From the NCBI RefSeq assembly GCF_003062295.1, contig NZ_PYCN01000002.1, positions 372,001 to 436,000 of the forward strand: a stretch of 64,000 nucleotides of DNA, in the 5' to 3' direction. The notes beneath the pieces were generated by a model. The model made no database searches, had not been told where the DNA came from, and worked only from the letters and a program-made list of their open reading frames with translations. Origin of the DNA: Bradyrhizobium algeriense (GTDB taxonomy: Bacteria > Pseudomonadota > Alphaproteobacteria > Rhizobiales > Xanthobacteraceae). Positions 1 through 7,904 of the stretch are shown one piece after another. Position 1 is the first letter of the stretch, and every line of letters begins with the position of its first letter. Position numbers and translations under genes: made by a program.

Positions 1-187
1 GGTCGAGATAGCGCAGCTTCTCATCGGCGCCGAGCGTCGCGTGATCGGCGATGTCGTCGGCCGTCCTGACGAAATTGTAGAATGCGAGGATCAGTGCCCG
101 GTGACGCGGATGAATGATCCACGACGCGACAGGAAAATTCTCGTCGCGGTGGGTCTTTCCGGATCGCAGGTCGCTCGCGCTGGTCAT
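1..187 (-). CDS. hpnC: Squalene synthase HpnC, N-terminal part (gene runs off the left edge)
   Basis: Translating the minus strand from an ATG at 187 gives about 62 residues. They contain ENFPVAS near residue 15 and then FYNFVRTADDIADH, the first aspartate-rich prenyl-diphosphate motif of the trans-isoprenyl diphosphate synthase (squalene/phytoene synthase) fold. The ENFPVAS block before that motif is typical of HpnC. With HpnD and HpnE, HpnC makes squalene for hopanoids through presqualene diphosphate and hydroxysqualene. The rest of the gene is outside the window, so the second Asp-rich motif cannot be checked. The RND exporter and hpnP downstream on the same strand fit a hopanoid locus. 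Confidence 0.82.
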   Translation of the reverse strand, partial: MTSASDLRSGKTHRDENFPVASWIIHPRHRALILAFYNFVRTADDIADHATLGADEKLRYLD

Positions 188-378
188 CTAGAACTGGCTA
201 CATCAATCGGAATTGGCGGCATGCGCCGATAACAGGCGCATGCCGGGAGATCGCGTGCCCCATATAGGGGAATACGTCGCCAAAACCAATGCTATATGGG
301 CTGATTAGCCCCGCCCGTGACGCGCGTCATAGAGCCGAAAGAGGCTTTTCCGCGAGGGTTAACGGGCGCGAACGCGGC

Positions 379-615
379 CTATTGGCCGTTGCTCTTGAGG
401 ACCTGGTCGCAGGCGGCGCTGATCTTGGAACGATGTTCCTTCAGACACGCCAGGACGGTGAAATCGCCCTGATCGAGTACCGGACGGCAGAACTTCTGCG
501 CGTCGCGGGTACAGGCCTTCTGTTCTTCCGCCGTTCCGCGCTGTTGCTGCGCGAATGCCGCATGCGATGAGACCGAGATCGACAACAAGGTGAGGGCTAG
601 GAGAGATTTACGCAT
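379..615 (-). CDS. Small secreted cysteine-rich protein (GLG1-like Cys repeat)
   Basis: A 78-residue protein with a clear Sec signal peptide: MRKSLLAL, a hydrophobic core, and a likely cut after HAAFA near residue 22. The mature part has four cysteines in the order C-x7-C-x13-C-x11-C with a CxxDxxxFC opening, which resembles one Golgi cysteine-rich (GLG1-type) repeat as found in small periplasmic proteins of this group. Function is unknown; two disulfides in the periplasm are likely. The ATG at 615 follows an AAGGAAT ribosome-binding stretch. It lies about 190 bases upstream of hpnC on the same strand. Confidence 0.72.
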   Translation of the reverse strand: MRKSLLALTLLSISVSSHAAFAQQQRGTAEEQKACTRDAQKFCRPVLDQGDFTVLACLKEHRSKISAACDQVLKSNGQ

Positions 616-1055
616 CGTATTCCTTCATTTCGGCAGCAAGAATCCTGTTCCCCGATTCGCGATGAGGCATCGCCGGAACGGATTTTGTTTGGATGGCAGG
701 CGCGCCGCGTAACGCAGCGACGAACAGGTGACAAGCATGGTAAATGCGGACAAATTTACGGCGACCTTGACGGCGACCTAAGCACCTTTAATAACCAACT
801 GATATCTAAAGTGTATTTCCGCCACACTTTCCCGGCAATTGGTTGTTGCAGACAATGCGGTGCAAAGCTAGATGCTGCGCTGACGAAGTCGGTGTGAATG
901 TTTGGATTCCACTCGGCCGATTGCGCACTTTTTCGTGCCGAAAGCGCCGGAAACAACGCTCCGTCATTTGAACCTAAGATACTGCGGGAACACTAAATCT
1001 TCGATGCGGCGAGACGTATCTTTGCAAAGAACGTCTATTTGATGGGAAAACTACG
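616..1055. other. Intergenic region, no gene seen
   Basis: About 440 bases between two divergently read small secreted-protein genes. It is more A+T rich than its surroundings, especially 770-830. Short reading frames here have no ribosome-binding site or recognisable sequence. It presumably holds the promoters of both flanking genes. I saw no EcfG-type (GGAAC-N16/17-CGTT) or sigma-54 site in it. Confidence 0.5.
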
Positions 1056-1559
1056 ATGAAACTGTTTGGTTCCAGCTTGTTCGGTCAGGCTCTCGCAGCT
1101 GCTGGGGTCGGCGCCGCGCTCATGTTGTCGGTCACCGCAAGCCATGCCCAGGCGGGAGGCCCGTTCGCCGGTTTTGACGGAAACTGGAGCGGCACCGGCA
1201 CCGTCGCGCTCTCCAACGGCACCACCGAGAACATCCGCTGCAAGGCCGACTACAAGGTCAACGCCAGCGGGCTTGGCCTGAAGCAGAATCTGCACTGCGC
1301 CAGCGACAGCTACAAGTTCGACCTGTCGAGCGACGTCACCAGCCAGGGTGAGCGCATCTCGGGCAATTGGAGCGAGAAGAGCCGCAATATCTTCGGCAAT
1401 CTGCAGGGCACCGCAGGCGGCGGCCAGATCGAAGTATTCGTCGAGGCTTCCGGATTTGCAGCCAACCTGAATTTGAAGACCACCGGCAACAAGCAGTCCG
1501 TGCAGATCGACTCCAAGGGCGAAATCCGCGGCGTCAAGATCACGATGACGAGGACCTGA
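1056..1559 (+). CDS. Secreted beta-rich protein of unknown function
   Basis: 167 residues with a signal peptide: MKLFGSSLFGQ, then an alanine/valine-rich core, with a likely cut after ASHAQA near residue 32. The mature chain starts with FDGNWSGTGTV and is rich in alternating polar and hydrophobic residues, G and N. This resembles the opening Gly-x-Trp strand of lipocalin-like or calycin beta-barrels. Two cysteines about 20 residues apart could form a disulfide. I recognise no family or enzyme motif. A strong terminator follows directly, so it is probably a single-gene unit. Confidence 0.7.
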   Translation: MKLFGSSLFGQALAAAGVGAALMLSVTASHAQAGGPFAGFDGNWSGTGTVALSNGTTENIRCKADYKVNASGLGLKQNLHCASDSYKFDLSSDVTSQGERISGNWSEKSRNIFGNLQGTAGGGQIEVFVEASGFAANLNLKTTGNKQSVQIDSKGEIRGVKITMTRT

Positions 1560-1584
1560 CGCAGCCCTTTGAAACAGTGTGAAT

Positions 1585-1614
1585 GGCAGCGCCGCGGCGC
1601 TGCCTTTTCATTTT
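1585..1614 (+). terminator. Rho-independent terminator after the 1056-1559 gene
   Basis: A perfect 9-bp stem GGCAGCGCC / GGCGCTGCC with a 2-base centre lies 25 bases after the stop codon and is followed by TTTTCATTTT. It sits just before the end of the convergent gene at 1617, so it may serve both. Confidence 0.8.
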
Positions 1615-1616
1615 GA

Positions 1617-2675
1617 TCAGCCGAATTTCCAGCTCCAGTGCGCATCGCCGCGGTCGCGACGTTCCGCCACTTCGACCCGCATGAAACGGTCATGCGCAAG
1701 CGCTGCCCCCACCCACAATTCGTTCCAGGCATCGAACACTTGAGGCGACAGCGCCTCACGTTCCGCCATCAGGCGCCACGACGTCTGGCGCACGGTCGCG
1801 GCTGAGCCTTCCACCTGCAATTCCGCGTCGTCGTCCTGCCCGCGGGCAAGCCGGGCAAAGGCCTTGGCGAAACCCGCCGCGCCGGAATCCACGCCGCCCA
1901 ACAGCCGAGCTACCTCGTCGAAGGTGTGCATCCCGACGAGCCGCGCCGCGGCGCCGGCGAGATGGCCGCCCTCTTCCGGGCCGAGCACCCGGATCGTCTC
2001 CGGCACGATCGAGGTGACGTACTCCATCGCATAATTGCGAAGCACCTTCTGCAGCCGCTCCTCCGGCCATGTGTTCGCAGGAAGGCGCGGCGCCAGATCG
2101 GCCCGGAACGGCGGACAGCGCTCGCCGGGCGAAAACTGCAGCCGCTCCTCGGGCGCAAGTTCGTGATCCCACTCCTTGTAGTAGCCCTCCAGCCCCGGCT
2201 GGCCATCGACGGTCTGCCCGGTGCAGACGAAGCCGAGCCTGGGATTGCCGAGCACGACGCCGTTGTTGGCGTGCCATCCGCGCAGCATCGCCCGCGACAC
2301 TTCCGAGGGGATGCCGCAGATCGCGGTGCCGGACCAGATCCAGCGCGGCGGCGGATAGCGCACCCAGGCCTTGGTGTCGCTCTCGTAGACATACTCGACC
2401 TTCACGCCGCCGACCTGGTTCGACAGATAATGATATTGGGCGCACGCCACCGCATGTGGAAGCTGGTCGAGGCCGAGCTTCTTCAATCCGGGAAGGAAGC
2501 GCGCCAGTTGCTGCCGCCGAAAGGTTCGAAACACCACCTCGGCCGCGCGCGGTGCACCCGCCCGCGAGGCCAGCATCAGGATCAGCCCGGTGAGATAGGA
2601 ATGATAGATGTGTTCGACCGCGCGGTAGGCGGCGGCATCGGCCGCAGGGCGCGCGGCTAATCCTGCAGACGTCAT
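1617..2675 (-). CDS. Conserved hypothetical protein
   Basis: 352 residues starting at an ATG after a GAGAGGTTGAGGA ribosome-binding region. There is no signal peptide or convincing transmembrane helix. The protein is mostly helical in appearance and carries the blocks YPPPRWIWSG near residue 110 and a central GHLAGAAARLVG. I do not recognise a catalytic motif. It follows the RND exporter with only a 74-base gap on the same strand, so it may be co-transcribed with it and share a membrane-lipid role; that link is inference. Confidence 0.65.
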   Translation of the reverse strand: MTSAGLAARPAADAAAYRAVEHIYHSYLTGLILMLASRAGAPRAAEVVFRTFRRQQLARFLPGLKKLGLDQLPHAVACAQYHYLSNQVGGVKVEYVYESDTKAWVRYPPPRWIWSGTAICGIPSEVSRAMLRGWHANNGVVLGNPRLGFVCTGQTVDGQPGLEGYYKEWDHELAPEERLQFSPGERCPPFRADLAPRLPANTWPEERLQKVLRNYAMEYVTSIVPETIRVLGPEEGGHLAGAAARLVGMHTFDEVARLLGGVDSGAAGFAKAFARLARGQDDDAELQVEGSAATVRQTSWRLMAEREALSPQVFDAWNELWVGAALAHDRFMRVEVAERRDRGDAHWSWKFG

Positions 2676-2749
2676 TCCTCAACCTCTCCGCGGCTGCCGT
2701 TAGCCGGCAGCCTTTTGTCGTTCAGCAGCGGCTGTTGTTCGGCAAGCCG

Positions 2750-5125
2750 CTATTCCGTGGGCTTGGCGTGACTGACGCCGCGAATCTTTTCCGACAAATT
2801 GATCAGGAACATCGAGGTCGGCCGCAGGATGAAGAGATCCGCGACCAGGGCTGCGATCATCGAGAACGCGCTGAGCCAGCCGAACAGCCGCAGCGACGGC
2901 AGGTCGGAAAACACCGTGACGACGAGGCCGCAGGCCAGCACCACCGTGGTCAGGATCAGCGCCGGGCCGACCAGCACGGTGGCGCGCTCGACCGCCAGCG
3001 CCGAACCGACGCCGGGCTTGCTCTCCAGCCGCAGCCGGTTGAGGAAGTGAATAGTGGCGCTAAGCCCCAGGCCAAACGACACCGTCAGGGCGACCACGCT
3101 GGCGAATTGCAGCCCCTCGCCCATGATCCACAGCACCGTGCCCGATGCCACGACCGGGAAAATGCCGGGCAGGATGCAGGAGAACATCACCACCACCGAT
3201 CGGAACGCCAATCCGATGAAGATCGCAACTATGAGGAACTCGATCGTCAGGCCGTGATTGAGTTTCGAGATCATGTTGGCACTGTTGCGCGCTGCAATCG
3301 CCGACAGGCCGGTGACCGCGATTTCGAAGCCGGGATGCTCGGCGCGCACCTTGTCGAGCGACTTGTCGAGCTTGTCGATCACGGGAAGGATTTCGCTGGA
3401 ATCGAGGTCGGGAACCCGCCCCGAAACCACCACCGCATCCTGATCGGCCGAGATGAAGCGACGGACCAGATGTTCCGGAATAACGCTGACATATTCCTTT
3501 AGCGTCGCGACGTCGCTGCTGCCAGCCTTTTCGGCGAGCCAGCGGCGCAGGGTTTCGAGCGACCAGACGTTGCCGACGCCGGCCGATTTCTCGACCATCG
3601 CGTGAACTTCGGAAATCGTCTTCAACGTATCCGGCGCGTAGAGCGAGGCGCCCTTGGGGAATTCGATCAGCACGTCGATCGGATTGGCGCCGGTGAGCTT
3701 GGCGTCAAGACGGCTCGAAGCCGCCACCGCCTGCCGCTTGTCCGGCACCTGATCGGCGAGGCGATAGCGCGGCTCCAGCGTGGCGTAGATGAAGCCGAGG
3801 CCGGCGACGAGCAGCAACGCGAGCAGGCTGAACAGCCCGGGACGGCCGACCATGCGCACCGCGATCCAGTAGCAGAAATTGCGCAGCGCCTGCACGCCGG
3901 CATCCGCGCTCTGGAATTTTACCGCGAAAATCTTCTCGTTACGAACGAACAATATGCCGAACACCGGCACCAGCGAAAGCACCGCGATCAGCGCGATGAT
4001 GGTGGCGGCCAATCCGGCCTCGCCGAATTTTCGGATCAGTTCGGAATCGGAGAATTGCAGGGCGATGAACGAGATGCCGGCGGTACCGTGGGTCAGCACG
4101 CAAGCCGGGCCCACCACCAGCACGGCGTTGGTGAAGGCGGTCAGTTTGTCCTGGCCCGCAATCAGGCGGTCGCGCGCTGCGAAGGTGAGCTGCATCGAGT
4201 CGGAAAAACTGATCACCATGATGAGCGGCGTCATCACGTTCAGAAACATGTTGAGATTGAAACCGGCCCAGCCGAGGCTGCCGAGCGCGAGCAGGATCGC
4301 GATGATCGGCGGAAATGCCGCGACCACCATGAACGATATCTTGCGGAAGAAGATGATCGCGATGATGCAGCCGGCCAGAATGCCGAGAATGTTGTAGGTC
4401 AGCCCGTCGCGCTTGACAGCGTTGCGGATCTCCAGCTGCATCACGGGAACGCCGGATAGCTGGGCGTTGAGGCCGCTGCCGGCGAGATCTTCGGCCATGA
4501 TCTTCCGCATTTCGCCGACCACCTTGCCGAGATCGTTTGAGGAAACGACGTTCGGCTCCAGCGACAATACGATCAGCGCCAGCGTGCCGTCCTCCGACAA
4601 CAGCTTGCCGCGGATGATCTCGTTGGCTTTGACGGTCTCGACGAACTTGTCGTAGGCGGCGCCCTGCGGCAGTTCGGGCGGGAACAGCGCGGCCGGCAGC
4701 TTGCCGCGCTCCGGTGCCTGCCGCGCCGAAAACAGCGAAACCAGACCGCGCACGCCCTCGACCAGTTGCAGGTCGGTGACCATGTCGCGGATCTTTTCGA
4801 GGTTCTCGCGGGCCATCAGCGTCTTGCCCTCGACCACGACCAGCACGTCGAATTCGGTCGCCGGGAAGCGCTTGGTCACGGCCTCGTATTGCTTGTAGTC
4901 CTTAGAATCGGAGCGGAACAACTGGCTCAGGGAGTCGTCGATCTTGATCCGCTGGATGCCGAAGAGCGCCGCCACGATCAGCGCGGCGAGAATGACCATC
5001 GACAGGATCGGCGCCTTGACCGCAATCAGCCCCATGCGCTCGAGCCCGAAGGCGATGCTCTTGCCCGGCGGCGGCTCCTCGATAGCTTCGACGTGGACGT
5101 GACTTTCGGAGTTCTTGTCGAGCAT
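2750..5125 (-). CDS. RND/MMPL-family exporter, candidate hopanoid transporter (HpnN-like)
   Basis: 791 residues if started at the ATG at 5125; a GTG at 5143 would add six. It has the duplicated RND layout: one N-terminal transmembrane helix near residues 25-45, a periplasmic domain, a block of about five helices (roughly 235-400), a helix near 430, a second periplasmic domain and a final five-helix block (roughly 615-770). Proteins of this type move lipids or hydrophobic molecules across the inner membrane using the proton gradient. HpnN, needed for hopanoid transport to the outer membrane in Rhodopseudomonas, is an RND protein encoded in a hopanoid locus like this one. The context therefore favours HpnN, but the sequence alone only supports MMPL/RND. 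Confidence 0.8.
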   Translation of the reverse strand: MLDKNSESHVHVEAIEEPPPGKSIAFGLERMGLIAVKAPILSMVILAALIVAALFGIQRIKIDDSLSQLFRSDSKDYKQYEAVTKRFPATEFDVLVVVEGKTLMARENLEKIRDMVTDLQLVEGVRGLVSLFSARQAPERGKLPAALFPPELPQGAAYDKFVETVKANEIIRGKLLSEDGTLALIVLSLEPNVVSSNDLGKVVGEMRKIMAEDLAGSGLNAQLSGVPVMQLEIRNAVKRDGLTYNILGILAGCIIAIIFFRKISFMVVAAFPPIIAILLALGSLGWAGFNLNMFLNVMTPLIMVISFSDSMQLTFAARDRLIAGQDKLTAFTNAVLVVGPACVLTHGTAGISFIALQFSDSELIRKFGEAGLAATIIALIAVLSLVPVFGILFVRNEKIFAVKFQSADAGVQALRNFCYWIAVRMVGRPGLFSLLALLLVAGLGFIYATLEPRYRLADQVPDKRQAVAASSRLDAKLTGANPIDVLIEFPKGASLYAPDTLKTISEVHAMVEKSAGVGNVWSLETLRRWLAEKAGSSDVATLKEYVSVIPEHLVRRFISADQDAVVVSGRVPDLDSSEILPVIDKLDKSLDKVRAEHPGFEIAVTGLSAIAARNSANMISKLNHGLTIEFLIVAIFIGLAFRSVVVMFSCILPGIFPVVASGTVLWIMGEGLQFASVVALTVSFGLGLSATIHFLNRLRLESKPGVGSALAVERATVLVGPALILTTVVLACGLVVTVFSDLPSLRLFGWLSAFSMIAALVADLFILRPTSMFLINLSEKIRGVSHAKPTE

Positions 5126-5369
5126 ACCCTGTCCAGTTCTCACGTCGGCCTGTTTGTGCAGCTTGGTTTTATGCAGCTTGGTGGCGCGAATGCGGCTTTG
5201 CCAGCCCCCATCCGATCGGCGCTAGCCATTGAAATCACGCGGTAAATTAACCGGCGCCGTTTTACAGGGCCGGACCCCATCCGGCAAGCGCGCGCGGCGG
5301 GGCAAATCGGCACGAAGATGACGAAAATGCGCGTTAAGTCTCTGATTTGCCACACCCGTTAAATGGGGC

Positions 5370-6149
5370 TCATGGACCCCTTGCCGGTAATCCGAGGTGC
5401 GATCCGGTTCCGCTTTCGTCCTTCAGCGCCACGCCGGTGACCTGCCGCGCGATTCCTTCACGTACCAGCCAGGCGATCTTGAACGCGGCCTCGTCGTAGC
5501 TCAGCCCTGCACCGTGGATGTTGGACACGCAATTGCGCTTCTCATCGGTGAGGCCGATGCGCGGGGCAAAGGTGAGATACGCGCCGAGGCTGTCGGGCGC
5601 CGACAGGCCGGGCCGCTCGCCGATCAGCATCACCACCATCCGCGCGCCGAGCACGGCGCCGATCTCGTCGCCTAGCGCCACCCGTGCGCCCGACGCGACC
5701 ACGACATGGCCCAACGAGATTCCCGCCTCGGTCAGGCGCGCCGCGAGATGGCGAACCAGTTCGACCGCGTGGACATTGACGGCCGCCGGCGACAGCCCGT
5801 CGCCGATCACGATCACAATCTCGCTTGCGCTGCCGCTTTGCTTTTCCAGCGCGCGCCGTGAATCGGGGTCGAGCATGCGCCCGAGATCGGGACGGCGCAG
5901 ATAGTCGCGCCGGTTACGCGCCTGGCTGGAAACCTCGCCGACCTGCAGGCCGAGGCCGGCCAATCCAGCCACCAGATGCGGCGCATCGAAAGCTGTGTGA
6001 ACAGCATCGCGCGCACGCGCGTGGTCGAGCGTGAAGGCAAGCAGTGCATCGGTCGGCATGCTTGCGCCGGAGCGGCCAAGCCCGACGCGCGCCGGCGTCA
6101 GCTCCCGCAAGGCTTCGAGCGGGCGGGACGGCGGCGCCGGCGTTTTCAT
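5370..6149 (-). CDS. eutC: Ethanolamine ammonia-lyase small subunit EutC
   Basis: 259 residues. Recognisable EutC blocks are [11 protein letters not shown] near residue 19, [21 protein letters not shown] near 118, and the C-terminal [18 protein letters not shown]. With EutB it forms the adenosylcobalamin enzyme that splits ethanolamine into acetaldehyde and ammonia; EutC contributes to the cobalamin site. Its start lies six bases after the stop of hpnP and has only a weak ribosome-binding site, so translation is probably coupled to hpnP. There is no eut microcompartment gene in view, so this is the cytosolic type of EutBC. Confidence 0.93.
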   Translation of the reverse strand: MKTPAPPSRPLEALRELTPARVGLGRSGASMPTDALLAFTLDHARARDAVHTAFDAPHLVAGLAGLGLQVGEVSSQARNRRDYLRRPDLGRMLDPDSRRALEKQSGSASEIVIVIGDGLSPAAVNVHAVELVRHLAARLTEAGISLGHVVVASGARVALGDEIGAVLGARMVVMLIGERPGLSAPDSLGAYLTFAPRIGLTDEKRNCVSNIHGAGLSYDEAAFKIAWLVREGIARQVTGVALKDESGTGSHLGLPARGP

Positions 6150-6155
6150 GGGCTT

Positions 6156-7742
6156 TTACTCGGCAGGAACCGAGGCCTCGCGCAGCCGGACCGAATAATT
6201 CGACGCGTTCTGCCGGCCACTGGTGGCAGCGCGCGCAAATTCGATCAGGTGATGCGCAATCGTCGCCGAGCCAATCAAGCCCTCGATATCACCGCAGCGG
6301 AGCCGTCCCAGCGCGAACTTCCAGAACACTTTTCTGTAGTCGCTGAGTACGCCGACCTGCCAGAAGATGTTCCGCAGCATAATCAGGGCGCGCCTGATAT
6401 TGGCCCAGCTCTTCTGCTCGGGCGCCACCGGCACCTTGATGCGCTGCGCATAGGTGTAATCGCATTGATACTGGTAGCGCGCGTACAGCTTCTCCGGCTG
6501 GTAGGCGACTTCCATGCACCTGCGCCAGGAATCGATCACCTGATCGTAGGGCATCAGGAACTCGACATTGGAGTCGCGGCTGTCGTCGTCATTGAGTCGG
6601 CCTTCGCGCTCCAGCCGGTCCCACAACGGCGTCTTCGGCAGCGCCTGCAGCAGGTTGATCGTCAGCAAGGGTATCCGCGATTCGTCGACGAAGTTGAGCA
6701 GCGCATCGGCGGTGCCGGGCTTGTCGGTATCAAGCCCCATGATGATACCGGAAACGACTTCCATGCCGTAGGAATTGATGGTGTGGATGCCTTCCTGGAT
6801 CGGGACCATCATGTTGTGGTCCTTGTGCATCGCGTGCAGCGCGTCGGGATCGGGTGTCTCGATGCCGCAGAATACGGTGACGAACATCGCTTCGCGCATC
6901 TTCTCCAGGATCTCGGGCCGCTTAGCGATGTTCAGCGTCGCCTCGCAGGCGAGCCGTACGACATAGCCCGTCCTCTTCTGCCATTCGATCAGATGCGGCA
7001 GCAGATCCAGCGTGGCCTTGCGGTTGCCGATGAAGTTGTCGTCGACGAAATAAACCGTGTCGGTCATGCCGCATTCGCGCAGCCTGTCCAGTTCGGCAAT
7101 GATCTGCTGAGGCGTTTTCAGGCGCGGGTTGCGGCCGTAAAGGCCGGGGATGTCGCAGAATTCGCACTGATAGGGGCAACCGCTCGAATACTGGATGCTG
7201 CCGAGCAGATATTTCTTCACTTCCGCCAGCTCGTAGGCCGGAATCGGAAACTCGGTCATCGCCAGGCGATCCTTGGTCGTCAACACCACCTGCTGCGCGG
7301 GGCGCGACGGGTCGCGCGCCAGCCGGGCAATGAGTTCATTGGTGGCGTCACCGAGTTCGCCGACATGGAGATAGTCGAACGAGGAATAGTAATCCGGGCA
7401 CGCGCTCACCGACGGCCCGCCGATCGCGACCGCGAGATCGAAGGCATGCGCGCGTCGGCAGATGTCGTTCATCTGCTGGCGCTGGATGTGCATGCCGCTG
7501 ACGAACACCGCCTCGGCCCATTCGAAGTCTTCTTGGGTGGCGGGGCGAATGTTCTCGTCGATGAAGCGGACCGGCCAGTTCTCCGGGAGATAGGCCGCGA
7601 TCAGCAACAGGCCCTGCGGTGGCATGAACGCCTGGACGCCATCGGTCAGGGGATAGGCGTATTCGAATGTACCAAAAGAGGAGGTATAGCGCGGGAAGAC
7701 GCACAGGATACGCCGTACCGTTCCGATGCCTTCAGCTCTCAT
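6156..7742 (-). CDS. hpnP: B12-binding radical SAM protein, hopanoid C-2 methylase HpnP
   Basis: 528 residues. The N-terminal 150 or so residues look like a cobalamin-binding domain (FMPPQGLLLIAAYLP, FVSGMHIQR, IGGPSVSACPDYY, HVGELGDAT). The radical SAM cluster motif CPYQCEFC (CX3CX2C) is near residue 200, followed by YGRNPRLK and YFVDDNFIGN. HpnP methylates hopanoids at C-2 using SAM and cobalamin. Length, N-terminal sequence and the hopanoid neighbourhood agree with HpnP; a related B12 radical SAM family remains possible. I use the ATG at 7742, seven bases after GAGGA, rather than the TTG one codon upstream. The gene lies between eutB and eutC. Confidence 0.78.
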   Translation of the reverse strand: MRAEGIGTVRRILCVFPRYTSSFGTFEYAYPLTDGVQAFMPPQGLLLIAAYLPENWPVRFIDENIRPATQEDFEWAEAVFVSGMHIQRQQMNDICRRAHAFDLAVAIGGPSVSACPDYYSSFDYLHVGELGDATNELIARLARDPSRPAQQVVLTTKDRLAMTEFPIPAYELAEVKKYLLGSIQYSSGCPYQCEFCDIPGLYGRNPRLKTPQQIIAELDRLRECGMTDTVYFVDDNFIGNRKATLDLLPHLIEWQKRTGYVVRLACEATLNIAKRPEILEKMREAMFVTVFCGIETPDPDALHAMHKDHNMMVPIQEGIHTINSYGMEVVSGIIMGLDTDKPGTADALLNFVDESRIPLLTINLLQALPKTPLWDRLEREGRLNDDDSRDSNVEFLMPYDQVIDSWRRCMEVAYQPEKLYARYQYQCDYTYAQRIKVPVAPEQKSWANIRRALIMLRNIFWQVGVLSDYRKVFWKFALGRLRCGDIEGLIGSATIAHHLIEFARAATSGRQNASNYSVRLREASVPAE

Positions 7743-7822
7743 CAAAATTCCTCAAGGCTGACATGAATTTAAGCACGACATTGAAAGCTGGGCCAGAAAT
7801 TCTTCAACATTGTGACAGTCAA

Positions 7823-7856
7823 TCCTAACTCGTTGTGGGTCCTAACTCGCTGTGGG
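7823..7856. repeat. 17-bp tandem direct repeat upstream of hpnP
   Basis: Two adjacent copies of TCCTAACTCG(T/C)TGTGGG, differing at one base. They lie about 80-115 bases upstream of the hpnP start, inside the 160-base eutB-hpnP gap. The spacing, under two helical turns, would suit paired sites for a regulator, but I know of no matching protein. Confidence 0.55.
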
Positions 7857-7904
7857 TTCAATTGGTTGCATGAAAATCTGCAAGCCGCGGGCTGGGGCTG
7901 GCGC

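Noticed and set aside
3602..4459. 285-codon frame opposite the RND exporter
   Set aside because: Composition is the mirror of membrane-helix codons; no start signals.
5976..7766. 596-codon plus-strand frame opposite hpnP
   Set aside because: His/Gln/Arg-rich antisense shadow of a recognised gene in high-G+C DNA, with no protein family features.
7746..7904. EcfG promoter for hpnP
   Set aside because: I searched both strands for GGAAC-N16/17-CGTT because EcfG regulates hpnP in a relative; none was found in this gap.
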